Part shown: piece by piece, positions 27,830 through 40,059 of the stretch
Numbering within the stretch: position 1 is the first letter of the stretch
How the letters are laid out: every line of letters begins with the position of its first letter
Assembly: GCF_945957345.1 (NCBI RefSeq)
Contig: NZ_CAMFKW010000006.1
Coordinates: forward strand, 99,101 to 163,100
From: an uncultured Allobosea sp.
GTDB lineage: Bacteria > Pseudomonadota > Alphaproteobacteria > Rhizobiales > Beijerinckiaceae
Reading direction: 5' to 3'
DNA length: 64,000 nucleotides
Notes under the pieces: generated by a model
Databases searched by the model: none
What the model saw: the letters and a program-made list of their open reading frames with translations, nothing else
What the model was told of the DNA's origin: nothing
Program-made: the position numbers and the translations under genes

Positions 27830-28966
27830 ATGCCTTACCTCCATCATCGTACCCTTGCCGGTGAACTGGCCGAAATCATTGCTCACACCGACATGTCGGC
27901 GGATGCCTGGCCTGAGTTCGCAAAGCGGTTTTGTGAGGCGATCCCTGGAACGAAAGCCGCCTTCCTGGCCAATGACCGCGCCATCAGGCGCGATGTGTCC
28001 CTGGTTCAATTTGGCTTCGACACCCGTATTTTAGGTTCATTTGCGGAGCATTACGGCTACATCAACCCGTGGATCGCATCAAAAGCGCGATTGCCGATCC
28101 TGTCCCCGCAGCGAACCGAGCAGTTTCACCCATCGTCGTCGTTTGGGGATACGGAATTCTATCGCGACTTCCTGGTCCCGCTCGGCGAGAGCGACGCGGC
28201 CACCGTTCTCAAGATCTGGGGCGACGGGCAACGCAACGCCGAACTGGTCGTTCATTATGCCGCCCGCCACGACCAGCGCCTCAACGCCGTTATCGAGCCC
28301 GTTCTCAAAGCACTGGCGCCGGTCATGAACGATGCTCTCGCACGGCTGCGGATTCGCATGCTCACCGATCAGGAAACAAGACGCACCCATTTCGTCGATG
28401 CGATGGCCGATCCTGCTTTCATTCTCTCACGCAACGGCAAGGTTCTGGCGGCAAACGCGCCTGCGCAAGCCTTGGTTCGGCAAGGGGATCTGGTCCGGAT
28501 CGCAGCCGGGGACAGGCTGGAGATTCTCGACCAGAACGCGGCAAATATCGTCCGCGATTCCTCTGCGAAAGTAACGAGGGGTGAGCGGCTGCCCTTCGGG
28601 TCTGACACCGTCAGGCTCGGTTCGCAGGGAAGAAGCCATGCGGCGGCGATCTACCCGATGATGACGCATCTGGGCGCGGGCTTCGGCCTGCTCGCGCCAA
28701 CCGAAGCCAGCATCTTGCTCGTCATCCGTCCCCTTCTTGAGGTCACGCCGCTCTCCACCGAGCTGCTTAGGGAACGCTTCGGCCTTACAGCCGCGGAGGC
28801 CCGTCTGGCCCTGAAATTCACCTCGGGAGCCTCGCTTCCCGAGATCAGCAGGGTGCTCAACATCAGCTACCAGACCGGCAGGACCCAGCTCCGGTCCATC
28901 TTCGCCAAGCTGAACGTGCGCCGCCAGGCCGAGATGGTCGCATTGCTGCTATCGATCATCGGATGA
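27830..28966 (+). CDS. LuxR-family transcriptional regulator with PAS-like domain
   Basis: A 378-residue regulator. The N-terminal 170 residues match no domain I can name; a PAS-like segment (about 190-290) begins HFVDAMADPAFILSRNGKVL. A C-terminal LuxR-type helix-turn-helix (about 310-375) reads LTAAEARLALKFTSGASLPE and then ISRVLNISYQTGRTQLRSIF. No phospho-acceptor receiver or typical autoinducer domain is present. The inner ATG 27830 is chosen; the track ORF runs back through the operator. Base composition is a little less GC-biased than elsewhere. It likely controls the neighbouring secreted-protein genes. Confidence 0.88.
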   Translation: MPYLHHRTLAGELAEIIAHTDMSADAWPEFAKRFCEAIPGTKAAFLANDRAIRRDVSLVQFGFDTRILGSFAEHYGYINPWIASKARLPILSPQRTEQFHPSSSFGDTEFYRDFLVPLGESDAATVLKIWGDGQRNAELVVHYAARHDQRLNAVIEPVLKALAPVMNDALARLRIRMLTDQETRRTHFVDAMADPAFILSRNGKVLAANAPAQALVRQGDLVRIAAGDRLEILDQNAANIVRDSSAKVTRGERLPFGSDTVRLGSQGRSHAAAIYPMMTHLGAGFGLLAPTEASILLVIRPLLEVTPLSTELLRERFGLTAAEARLALKFTSGASLPEISRVLNISYQTGRTQLRSIFAKLNVRRQAEMVALLLSIIG

Positions 28967-28980
28967 TACGGGGATCCAGC

Positions 28981-29199
28981 ATGCGCCTCGCCCTTGCGAT
29001 CGCCACGCTTCTACTCGCTCAGATCACTCCGCCTGCTCAAGCAGAATGCTTGGCGACATGTCGGCAATGTGCCGGCGAGGTAGGGCGTGCGCGCGGAATA
29101 AGCACCCAGAAGGTCGTTGACGCCCGGAGGCGGGCTGGGCCCTTGGCTCGCGCCCATTCGGCCTGCGTCGAGCGTAAGAGCAGACTGCGGGAAGATTGA
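28981..29199 (+). CDS. Small secreted protein downstream of the LuxR-type gene
   Basis: A 72-residue protein with signal peptide MRLALAIATLLLAQITPPAQA. The mature part has CLATCRQCAGEVGRARG and a fourth cysteine further on, with a basic helical C-terminus. An alternative ATG at 28963 overlaps the regulator's stop (ATGA) and would add six residues; 28981 starts the signal peptide cleanly and has GGGGA ahead. Probably in one operon with the LuxR-type gene. Family not recognised. Confidence 0.55.
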   Translation: MRLALAIATLLLAQITPPAQAECLATCRQCAGEVGRARGISTQKVVDARRRAGPLARAHSACVERKSRLRED

Positions 29200-29614
29200 A
29201 CGCGCATCACCGTGGAGCGGTCTGGCCTGCTGCCGGTTTCGTGGACGTTCCACGGGCCTGCACGAGCCAGTTTCGACCTCGCCGCCCAGTCGCCGAGCCA
29301 GGCTACCCGAAACCGGATGTTGGCAGAGTCCGTAAGGGGCAGATTCGGCCGTTCCGGCGCCGTGAATTTCCCATAGGCAGCCGAGAAATCGACCAGATGC
29401 CGCCTGACGCGAACTCTCATCTCGGGTCTGACCCGGTGACAGTTCATTTGCGCCGCGGTGATGCTTTAAGGGGCAGGTGTCACCGGCCATGCATTCCGAG
29501 AGTAGGAATAAGCCTCCGTCCTGTCTTCCGCACGACAATCCGCTTGCACGAACGGTGTGTTCGATATAAAGATATCTTTATATCTTTTTCCTTTGTGGGC
29601 GGGAGCGCCAGCGC
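29200..29614. other. 415-bp region before the methionine regulator, mostly unassigned
   Basis: No gene seen. Around 29241-29253 is a small hairpin (GTGGACGTTCCAC). The stretch at about 29425-29495 (GTCTGACCCGGTGACAG ... GGTGTCACCGG) has the look of a degraded mobile-element end, but no match can be named. The last 50 bp hold the operator and promoter of the ArsR-type gene. Confidence 0.45.
29544..29584 (+). promoter_or_regulatory. Promoter and 22-bp palindromic operator of the ArsR-metF-metH operon
   Basis: Bases 29563-29584 form a perfect 22-bp palindrome whose half-site is GATATAAAGAT. TTGCAC at 29544 and TATAAA at 29565 could be -35 and -10 (15-bp spacer, slightly short), so the operator would cover the -10. 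It lies 30 bp before the regulator start. Palindromes of this ATATAAAGATATC-like kind are known for SahR-type ArsR regulators of methionine-cycle genes. Confidence 0.7.
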
Positions 29615-30628
29615 GTGCGGCAGCCGACGACATTGTCTTCCGATGTGCTTCTTGCGGGCTTGCGCGCCGCTGGTGAGGAGACACGGCTGCGCATTCTCGC
29701 GCTGCTCTCCGAGGGCGAGCTTTCGGTGTCCGATCTCACCGACATCCTCGGCCAGTCGCAGCCGCGCATCTCGCGCCATCTCAAGCTCCTGGCCGAAGCC
29801 GGTCTGGTCCGGCGCTCGCGGGAAGGAGCCTGGGCCTTCTTTCGCCTCGACGAGACCGGGCCGGGCGGGGCTTTCGCCGCATCGCTCGCGGCCTGGCTCG
29901 ATCTGAGCGACCCGGTGCTCGCGGCCGATCGTGAAAGGCTTGCCGCCGTCCGGGCGACGCGCGCCGAGGCGGCGCAAACCTATTTCGCCAGCGTCGCGCG
30001 CGACTGGGACCGGTTGCGCGGCCTGCATGTGCCCGACCATGCCGTCGAAGCGGCTGTCGAGGATGCCGTCGGCGAGGGCTCGCCCGGTGCCATGCTCGAT
30101 CTCGGCACCGGCACGGGCCGGATGCTGGAGCGGATCGCGCCAAAATTCGGCCGCGCCGTCGGGGTCGACGCCAATCATGCGATGCTGGCGGTGGCGCGGG
30201 CCAATCTGGAGCAGGCCGGCCTGTCGCGCGTCGAACTCAGGCAGGGCGACATTTATGCGCTGCCCTTCGCGCGCGGCTCCTTCGACCTCGTCGTGATCCA
30301 TCAGGTGCTGCATTTCCTCGACGATCCCGGCCGGGCCGTGCGCGAGGCCGCCGCGATGCTGGCGCCCGGCGGGCGCCTGATCGTCGTCGATTTCGCGCCG
30401 CACGAGATGGAGTTCCTGCGGACCGAGCATGCCCATCGCCGGCTCGGCTTCTCCCGCCAGCAGATCGCCGCCTGGTTCGCTGAAGCGGGCCTGTCCTGCG
30501 ACCTTTCCCGCGAAGTCACCCTTGCCGATGGCGGCTCCGGGCAGCTCCCGGTCATGCTCTGGCGTGGCCGCGACCGGCGCGTCCAGGTCGATCCGCCGGC
30601 CCGCACGATCAATCTCGAGGTTGCGTGA
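29615..30628 (+). CDS. ArsR-type regulator fused to SAM-dependent methyltransferase domain
   Basis: A 337-residue two-domain protein. Residues 8-90 are an ArsR winged helix: EETRLRILALLSEGELSVSDLTDILGQSQPRISRHLKLLAEAGLV. Residues 145-300 are a class I methyltransferase fold with MLDLGTGTGRMLE (SAM motif I), VGVDANHAML, RQGDIYALPF and LRPGG-like MLAPGGRLIV. The usual metal ligands of ArsR are absent, so it may sense SAM or S-adenosylhomocysteine through the C-domain. Start is GTG with GGGAG ahead. Next comes metF with a TGATG junction, and a 22-bp palindrome lies upstream; likely regulator of the methionine cycle (SahR-like). Confidence 0.88.
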   Translation: MRQPTTLSSDVLLAGLRAAGEETRLRILALLSEGELSVSDLTDILGQSQPRISRHLKLLAEAGLVRRSREGAWAFFRLDETGPGGAFAASLAAWLDLSDPVLAADRERLAAVRATRAEAAQTYFASVARDWDRLRGLHVPDHAVEAAVEDAVGEGSPGAMLDLGTGTGRMLERIAPKFGRAVGVDANHAMLAVARANLEQAGLSRVELRQGDIYALPFARGSFDLVVIHQVLHFLDDPGRAVREAAAMLAPGGRLIVVDFAPHEMEFLRTEHAHRRLGFSRQQIAAWFAEAGLSCDLSREVTLADGGSGQLPVMLWRGRDRRVQVDPPARTINLEVA

Positions 30629-31539
30629 TGAATGCTTTCCGCCCCAGCCGCCACGGCTCGCGCCGCCCGCGCGTCTCCTTCGAATTCTTCCCGCCGAAGA
30701 CGGAGGAGATGGAGGTCGCGCTGTGGGACAGCGTGCGCCGGCTCGAGCCGCTCGGCCCCAGCTTCGTCTCGGTGACCTATGGCGCCGGCGGCTCCACCCG
30801 CGAGCGCACCCACGCCACCGTCAAGCGCATGGTCGAGGAGACCGCGTTGAAGCCGGCCGCGCATCTGACCTGCGTCTCGGCTTCGAAGGCCGAGATCGAC
30901 GAGGTCATCCGCTCTTATTGGGATGCTGGCGTGCGCCACGTCGTGGCCCTGCGCGGCGATCCGGCCGGCGGTCTCGGTACGGCCTACGAGCCGCATCCTG
31001 AGGGCTATCACCAGACTTCCGATCTCGTCGCCGGCTTGAAGCGCATCGGCGATTTCGAGGTCACGGTTTCGGCCTATCCGGAGAAGCATCCGGAAGCCGC
31101 CTCGCTCGATGCCGATATCGACGCGCTCAAGAAGAAGGTCGATGCCGGCGCGACGCGGGCGATCACCCAGTTCTTCTTCGATAACGACGTCTATTTCCGC
31201 TATCTCGACAAGGTGCGCGCGCGCGGCATCGAAATCCCGATCCTGCCCGGCATCGTCCCCGTCCAGAACTTCAAGCAGACCGCCAACTTCGCCCGAAAGA
31301 CCGGCGCCAGCGTGCCGCAATGGCTGGCCGACCGCTTCGAGGGGCTGGAGGAGGACGTTGCGACGCGCCGTCTCGTCGCCGCCGCCGTCTGCGCCGAGCA
31401 GGTCCTGGACCTGATCGATCGCGGCGCGACCGACCTGCATTTCTACACGATGAACAAGGCCGACCTCGTCTATGCCATCTGCCATCTCGTCGGCCTCAAG
31501 CCCGAGAAGCCAGCGGCCCAAGCGGTGGCGGCGGAGTAA
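30628..31539 (+). CDS. metF: 5,10-methylenetetrahydrofolate reductase
   Basis: Flavoenzyme reducing methylene-THF to 5-methyl-THF, the methyl donor for MetH. The 303 residues include [14 protein letters not shown] (catalytic glutamate near the N-terminus), [25 protein letters not shown] and [14 protein letters not shown], all family hallmarks. ATG 30628 overlaps the regulator's stop by one base (TGATG); the GTG at 30625 is an alternative. metH starts 4 bp after its stop, so regulator, metF and metH form one unit. Confidence 0.96.
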   Translation: MNAFRPSRHGSRRPRVSFEFFPPKTEEMEVALWDSVRRLEPLGPSFVSVTYGAGGSTRERTHATVKRMVEETALKPAAHLTCVSASKAEIDEVIRSYWDAGVRHVVALRGDPAGGLGTAYEPHPEGYHQTSDLVAGLKRIGDFEVTVSAYPEKHPEAASLDADIDALKKKVDAGATRAITQFFFDNDVYFRYLDKVRARGIEIPILPGIVPVQNFKQTANFARKTGASVPQWLADRFEGLEEDVATRRLVAAAVCAEQVLDLIDRGATDLHFYTMNKADLVYAICHLVGLKPEKPAAQAVAAE

Positions 31540-31543
31540 GCCT

Positions 31544-35296
<3,753 letters not shown>

Positions 35297-35352
35297 CTAT
35301 TTTCCGGCGCCGCGGCGGGCATGACGCGCTGCCGCAGCGCCGGAGACCGTTC

Positions 35353-35787
35353 GTGACGACTGACGAGGCCAGGATCATCCGCAAGGCGGAGGTGGCGGAT
35401 TTGCCGCGCATCCATGCCATCCGCATGGCCGTGCGCGAGAACATCCTGAGCGATCCCTCGAAGGTGACGGCCGCGGATGTCGCCTGGTATCGCGAGCAGG
35501 CGATCTTTCTTGTTGCAGAGAGTGCGGGCGAGATCGCGGGCTTCGCCTGTGCCAACCATCAGACCGGGCTGATCTGGGCCTTGTTCATCGATCCGGCAGA
35601 GGAGGGGCGGGGGCACGGCAGGGCGCTGCTCGATGCGGCGCTCGCCGGTTTGAAGGCCGCTGGCCATGCCCAGGCCTGGCTCGAAACCGGCGCCGGCACG
35701 CGGGCGGAGCGGTTCTATGTCCGGCACGGTTGGCGCGATATGGGCCGCGGTCTCGACGGGCAGATCGTCTTCACCCGGTTGCTGTAG
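35353..35787 (+). CDS. GNAT-family N-acetyltransferase
   Basis: A 144-residue single-domain acetyltransferase. IIRKAEVADLPRIHAIRMAV is the first strand-helix, ALFIDPAEEGRGHGRALLDAAL the acetyl-CoA loop (EEGRGHGRAL), and RAERFYVRHGWRDMGRG the C-terminal signature. A GTG at 35353 with GGAG 7 bp ahead is the best start; the track ORF runs 84 codons further back into metH. It lies 56 bp after metH on the same strand and may be read from that transcript. Substrate unknown. Confidence 0.85.
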   Translation: MTTDEARIIRKAEVADLPRIHAIRMAVRENILSDPSKVTAADVAWYREQAIFLVAESAGEIAGFACANHQTGLIWALFIDPAEEGRGHGRALLDAALAGLKAAGHAQAWLETGAGTRAERFYVRHGWRDMGRGLDGQIVFTRLL

Positions 35788-35817
35788 GGCCCCGCAGCCT
35801 GCAGGGACCGAGCCGGT

Positions 35818-36756
35818 TCATTCGGCCGGCAGCCGGCTTGTGACGCTCGCAAGCGGCTTGTCGAACATCCGCAAGGTGGCGCCGCCGGCCATGCTGGCGA
35901 CATGCAGGGCGGCCTGAGCTTCCGCGAAGAGGGTGGCGGGGTCGCGATGGCGCTGCTCTTCGAGGCTCACGGCGCCGATCGAGATCGTGAAGTCGATCAC
36001 CAGGGTTCCGCGCGAGATCGGCCGACAGAGCAGATGGCGCGCATTCTCGAGGCTCGCGGCAAATCGCTGCTGGCCCGCCGGCATCCGCAACAGAAGGGCG
36101 AATTGACTCCTGTTGATGCGCCCGCTCGCGAGAGCGTCCGGGAAGAGCCGCGCGAGGCGCTCATCGAAACGGGTGAGCAATTCGTCGCTGGCGGAGGTGC
36201 CGAAGGTTTCGACGATGTCGTGGAAGTCGTCGATATCCACGATGACCAGCCCAAAGGCCTCCCGGTCGAAGCGCGCGCCGTGCAGCGCCTGGCCGAGGCG
36301 GGTTTCGAAGTCGCGGCGGGTGGAGGGCGCGATGATCGGCTGGTGCCGTGACAGCGCCGCCAGATCGCCCCACAGGCCCTTCTCGGCGGTGACATCCTGT
36401 TTCGAACCGAAGATGCGAAACGGGCGGCCATTCTGATGGCCGACGCCGACGATCAGCCGCATCCAGCGTCTTTCATTGCTCGCGGTGCGGATCCGGCAAT
36501 CGAGCGAAAACGCGCCGCCATTGCGGATTATGCCGCTGCGCAGGCGGTTCATTTCGCTGCGCGAGCCCGCTTCATAGAGGTCGAGGATCGACGAGCGCTG
36601 GATGGTGGAGCCGCGCTGCAAGCCGAACAGATCGTAGACGCCATCGGTCCAGCTCAGGGCTTCATTGGCGAGATTGCATTCCCAGGCGCCAATGGCGGCC
36701 GGTTGGCCGGACACACGGCAAAGCTCGGCGGCGAGATGTTGTTGCTGGCTGTTCAA
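35818..36756 (-). CDS. PAS domain protein with degenerate GGDEF domain
   Basis: A 312-residue cytoplasmic protein. The N-terminal PAS fold (about 15-125) reads GAWECNLANEALSWTDGVYD through FRIFGSKQDVTAEK. The C-terminal half (about 145-305) is a diguanylate-cyclase fold with LVIVDIDDFHDIVETFG, but at the active site GGDEF is replaced by GRINRSQF, so it should not make c-di-GMP. It could bind nucleotides or act as a sensory partner. No EAL domain follows. It is 108 bp downstream of the amidase gene on the same strand. Confidence 0.83.
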   Translation of the reverse strand: MNSQQQHLAAELCRVSGQPAAIGAWECNLANEALSWTDGVYDLFGLQRGSTIQRSSILDLYEAGSRSEMNRLRSGIIRNGGAFSLDCRIRTASNERRWMRLIVGVGHQNGRPFRIFGSKQDVTAEKGLWGDLAALSRHQPIIAPSTRRDFETRLGQALHGARFDREAFGLVIVDIDDFHDIVETFGTSASDELLTRFDERLARLFPDALASGRINRSQFALLLRMPAGQQRFAASLENARHLLCRPISRGTLVIDFTISIGAVSLEEQRHRDPATLFAEAQAALHVASMAGGATLRMFDKPLASVTSRLPAE

Positions 36757-36863
36757 GGCTGCCCCCTTCCGGTCTGCCTTACCGGGAAGGCTACACTATG
36801 GGGCGGGAGTTAAGCGAGCCTTGCCAAAGCACCCCCGGGGCGCTGCCGCTCACGGGATCGCGA

Positions 36864-37667
36864 TCAGGCTATTCGGGAGCCCTGCGTCGTCGCGAGCAGG
36901 TCGCGCAAAGTCGTGATCGTCGAGGAATCCGCGACGCCGTCGACCTTTTCCGGCCGCCAATGACGCTGAAAGGCCGCGACCACCGCTTCGAGCTTCTCGT
37001 CGTAGATGCCGTCCACCGTGACGCCATAGCCCAGCATCGCGAACATCGCCTGCAGCGCTTCGACCGGCTGGCCGCTCTCGCCGCGGGCGAAGAAGCGTCC
37101 GCCGCGGATGGGGGCCGGCTCGGTCCAGAGCCCGACGCCGGCTTCGGCGAAGCGCCGCCACGGGAATTTCTCGCCGGGGTCGATCTTGCGGCCGGGTGCG
37201 ATGTCGGAATGGGCGAGCACGCGCTCAGGCGGAATGGACCAGCGCTCGCAGATGTCGCGGCAGAGATTCAGCGTCGCGGCGAGCTGCTCCTTCGGATAAT
37301 CGGGCAGGCCGCCGGGATGGCCGGGATTGGCGATCTCGATGCCGATCGAGCAGGAATTGATGTCCGTCTCGCCAGCCCAGTGCGAGGCGCCGGCATGCCA
37401 GGCGCGCCGCCCTTCCGGCACGAGCTGGAGCGTGTGGCCGTTCTCGAAGACGAAATAATGCGACGAGACCTGCGCGACCGGGTTGCAGAGCCATTGCAGC
37501 GCTTCGCCTGCGACCGGCATGCCGGTGTAGTGCAAGATCAGCATGTCCGGCCGGCGGCCCGGCGTGCCGTCCGCGTGCTTGCGCTCGCCGTGATTGGGCG
37601 AGGGGAAAATCTTGGCGGCGAAGCGGCTGTCGGGCTTGGCCACGTCCGGTGAAGCGATATCGGTCAT
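36864..37667 (-). CDS. N-acetylmuramoyl-L-alanine amidase (AmpD/AmiD family)
   Basis: A 267-residue peptidoglycan amidase. The amidase_2 domain (about 40-180) has zinc ligands in LILHYTGM and AHSDIAPGRKIDPG, with YFVFENG and IGIEIANPG between; a peptidoglycan-binding domain follows (about 200-260) with QAMFAMLGYGVTVDGIYD. No signal peptide is evident, so it may act in the cytoplasm on recycled anhydro-muropeptides as AmpD does. It starts 9 bp after the TerB/DnaJ gene, probably in the same operon. Confidence 0.9.
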   Translation of the reverse strand: MTDIASPDVAKPDSRFAAKIFPSPNHGERKHADGTPGRRPDMLILHYTGMPVAGEALQWLCNPVAQVSSHYFVFENGHTLQLVPEGRRAWHAGASHWAGETDINSCSIGIEIANPGHPGGLPDYPKEQLAATLNLCRDICERWSIPPERVLAHSDIAPGRKIDPGEKFPWRRFAEAGVGLWTEPAPIRGGRFFARGESGQPVEALQAMFAMLGYGVTVDGIYDEKLEAVVAAFQRHWRPEKVDGVADSSTITTLRDLLATTQGSRIA

Positions 37668-37676
37668 GCGGGCTGC

Positions 37677-38426
37677 TCAGGCGGGTTGCGGCGCGAGGCT
37701 GCGGCTCATGCCGCGTTCCTTCTGGATGGCATCCCAGGCGGCGTTGATGGCGGCGATGCGGCGCGTCGCGATGGCGACCGCCTCCTCGGGGAGGCCGCGG
37801 GCGATCTCGCGGTCGGGATGGGTCTCGGCGACGAGGCGGCGGTAATGCCGCTTCAGCTCGGCGTCGTCCATCTCGCGGCTGGCGCCGATGACGAGATAAG
37901 GATCGTCCGGCCGGCGGGCATGGCGGGCCTCGATCCGCGCGAAATCGGACTCGGCGATGCCGAAGATGCCGGCGACCGAGACGAGGTAGGCGTGCTCGGC
38001 CTCGTGGATCGCACCATCGGCGGCGGCGATCAGGAAGAGGCCGTCGAGCACGTCCTCCAGCAGGGCGGGTTCGTCCTTGAAGGCGCCGGCGATCTGCGCG
38101 GCATAGGCCTCGAAGCCGGCGCTGGTCTGCTTGGCGAGGTCGAACAGGCGTTCGATGCGCTGCTGCTGGTCGGGCGGGACCTCGACGATGCGGCGGAAGG
38201 CGGTGACCTCGTCGCAGGTCACGACGCCGTCCGAGCGCGCCATCTTGGCGGCGAGCGCAACGAGGCCGGTGGTGAAGACGAGCTCACGCGGGGCCGGGCC
38301 GAAGGGCGCGCCCTCGCGATCGACCAGGACATGGCCGGCGAGCGCACCGACGAGCGCGCCGAGCGGCCCGCCGATGACGAGCCCGAGCCCGCCGCCGCCC
38401 AGAGCGCCCCAGAATGAGGAAGCCAT
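37677..38426 (-). CDS. DjlA-like co-chaperone: TerB plus C-terminal J domain
   Basis: A 249-residue protein. Residues 5-36 are Gly-rich and hydrophobic (GALGGGGLGLVIGGPLGALVGALAG) and may insert in the membrane. The TerB-like helical domain (about 50-165) has LAAKMARSDGVVTCDEV and DGLFLIAAADGAIHEAE. A C-terminal J domain (about 175-240) carries HPD in RRLVAETHPDREIA, needed to stimulate DnaK. ATG 38426 is used; the track's first residue is a GTG. It resembles DjlA and is first in an apparent operon with the amidase. Confidence 0.87.
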   Translation of the reverse strand: MASSFWGALGGGGLGLVIGGPLGALVGALAGHVLVDREGAPFGPAPRELVFTTGLVALAAKMARSDGVVTCDEVTAFRRIVEVPPDQQQRIERLFDLAKQTSAGFEAYAAQIAGAFKDEPALLEDVLDGLFLIAAADGAIHEAEHAYLVSVAGIFGIAESDFARIEARHARRPDDPYLVIGASREMDDAELKRHYRRLVAETHPDREIARGLPEEAVAIATRRIAAINAAWDAIQKERGMSRSLAPQPA

Positions 38427-38764
38427 CACAAAAGCCGATCCCGGTGAATCCGAAGCGCGGATGATGAAAGGAGGGAGCGATACAACGCAAGTGCGCCCGG
38501 TGCGGCGGCCTGCCGCGCCAAAAAAAGCAGTTCCGGTGGGGAATGGGGCCGAAATGGGGCGGCTGATTCGCTTGCTTGATTCGCGCCGGACGGCGGGCAG
38601 CCGGCGAAGTTTTTTGCGCCAGCCAATACATGGGAATACTTTATAGTTTAATATAGAATAAATTCCTGTTTGTGCCTATAGTAGTTCGTTTTTCTGTGAA
38701 GCGGGCCAGATTATCGACACATTCAGATATCAGTTGGCCGCCCCCATCTGCCAGTCATGGCGCA
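38427..38764. other. Divergent intergenic region, AT-rich near 38.64 kb
   Basis: 338 bp between the divergent TerB/DnaJ and transglycosylase genes. About 38635-38700 is markedly AT-rich (TTTATAGTTTAATATAG) for this genome and probably contains the transglycosylase promoter, although no -35/-10 pair with good spacing could be fixed. No gene seen. Confidence 0.5.
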
Positions 38765-39406
38765 ATGGGGTTCAAATTCGACATGCGATATATCTGTGGT
38801 GGTCTCGCGGCTGCGTGCCTGATTAGCCTCTCCGGGGTTGCCCTGGCCGAGGATTATGTCAACGCGGAAACGGACCCCAGAGCGCTGATCGTTCGTGACG
38901 CCGAGATCGCCCGCGCCAAGGCCGCGGCGGCGAAGGGCGAGGAGGCCCCCGCCGAGGCGTCGCCGACGAAGGCAAGCACTCGCTCGGCCAAGGCCGAGGC
39001 CCGCACCAGCCGCGCGCTCGCGGCGCCTGCCGGTTCCGAGAGCATCAAGGCGATCGTCGCCCGCCATGCCGCCGCCAACGGCGTGCCGTTCTCGCTGGCC
39101 GACGCGATCGTGCGCGTCGAGAGCCGCTACAATCCGCGCGCTTCGCATGCCGGCAATTTCGGCCTGATGCAGATCCGCCACCAGACGGCGCGCGGGATGG
39201 GCTATTCCGGCAGCGCGAGCGGGCTGCTCGATGCCGAGACCAATGCCCGCTACGGCATGAAATACCTCGCCATGGCCTACAAGATGGCCGGCGGCGACAC
39301 CTGCCGCACGATCATGAAGTACCAGAGCGGCCACATGACCACCCATATGAGCGGCGCCAACCGCACCTATTGCGCCAAGGTGCGCACGATCACGGCCCGC
39401 AACTGA
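38765..39406 (+). CDS. Lytic murein transglycosylase (SLT family)
   Basis: A 213-residue exported enzyme that cleaves glycan strands with 1,6-anhydro product. Signal RYICGGLAAACLISLSGVALA near residues 7-28, then a linker rich in Ala/Lys/Ser (30-85), then the SLT domain (about 90-205) with the catalytic glutamate in IVRVESRYNPRASH, GLMQI and YGMKYLAMAYKMAGG. ATG 38765 is chosen; ATG 38783 would also leave an intact signal peptide. It precedes rnpB. Confidence 0.9.
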   Translation: MGFKFDMRYICGGLAAACLISLSGVALAEDYVNAETDPRALIVRDAEIARAKAAAAKGEEAPAEASPTKASTRSAKAEARTSRALAAPAGSESIKAIVARHAAANGVPFSLADAIVRVESRYNPRASHAGNFGLMQIRHQTARGMGYSGSASGLLDAETNARYGMKYLAMAYKMAGGDTCRTIMKYQSGHMTTHMSGANRTYCAKVRTITARN

Positions 39407-39437
39407 TCCAACTTGGAGACACCGGACGCGGTTCCGC

Positions 39438-39466
39438 TTGACGTGGGCCGCGCCAGCGCGCATTTG
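39438..39466 (+). promoter_or_regulatory. rnpB promoter
   Basis: TTGACG (-35, 39438) and CATTTG (-10 position, 39461) are separated by 17 bp and end 5 bp before the predicted 5' end of RNase P RNA. The -10 is poor, as is common in this group. Confidence 0.5.
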
Positions 39467-39471
39467 CCCCT

Positions 39472-39880
39472 CGCCAGTCGGCCGGACGGCCGCTCTCGCT
39501 CGCGAGGGAGGAAAGTCCGGGCTCCACGGAAACACGGTGCCGGATAACGTCCGGCGGGGGCGACCCCAGGGAAAGCGCCACAGAGATCGAACCGCCCTGC
39601 GCTGGAGAGCTTCGGCTTTTCCGGCAGGGTAAGGGTGAAAAGGTGCGGTAAGAGCGCACCGCGGACCCGGCAACGGGGACGGCATGGCAAGCCCCACCGG
39701 GAGCAAAACCGAATAGGGACGATGCTGCCCGCGCAAGCGGGCAGGGGCAGGTTTCTGTGCCTTGTCGTCCGGGTTGGTTGCTCGAGGCGCGCAGCAATGC
39801 GCGTCCCAGAGGAATGGCCGTCACGTCGGGGGAGCGATCCTCCGGCCATCCAGAACCCGGCTTACAGGCCGACTGGCGCT
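39472..39880 (+). ncRNA. rnpB: RNase P RNA, class A
   Basis: The catalytic RNA of RNase P, which removes 5' leaders from pre-tRNAs. The ends pair as P1 (CGCCAGTCGGCCG with GGCCGACTGGCG). Conserved blocks are present in order: GAGGAAAGTCCGGGCTCC near 39508, the AGGGTGAAAAGGTGCGGTAAGAG-type region near 39629-39650 and, at the 3' end, AGAGGAATGGCCGTCACG and CAGAACCCGGCTTACAGGCC. Length about 409 nt is usual for alphaproteobacteria. ORFs listed here are shadows of the RNA gene. Confidence 0.96.
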
Positions 39881-40020
39881 TGATGCCCGCAAATTCTACT
39901 CCAGCGGGCATCTGAAGCGATCGCCTGCGCTTCCGGTGCTCACGGACCGATGTCCGCTCCGCTCCGGTTCTCGGCGATCGCTCCAGCTTCCGCGCTGGAG
40001 CGAATTTCCAAGCATCAAGC
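39878..40020. repeat. Imperfect inverted-repeat element abutting rnpB
   Basis: About 143 bp whose arms, each near 47 bp, begin GCTTGATGC and end GCGATCGCC and are inverted copies of each other with scattered mismatches; inner hairpins such as CTCCAGC..GCTGGAG lie within. It starts on the last bases of rnpB, so it may act as a terminator or be an inserted palindromic repeat. Confidence 0.6.
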
Positions 40021-40059
40021 CGCAAGAGCCGATTGGCTCAGGCTCCTGAATGCGCCGCC

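Noticed and set aside
39390-40025. Several ORFs of 60-210 codons across rnpB
   Set aside because: The region folds as RNase P RNA with all conserved blocks; the ORFs are incidental.
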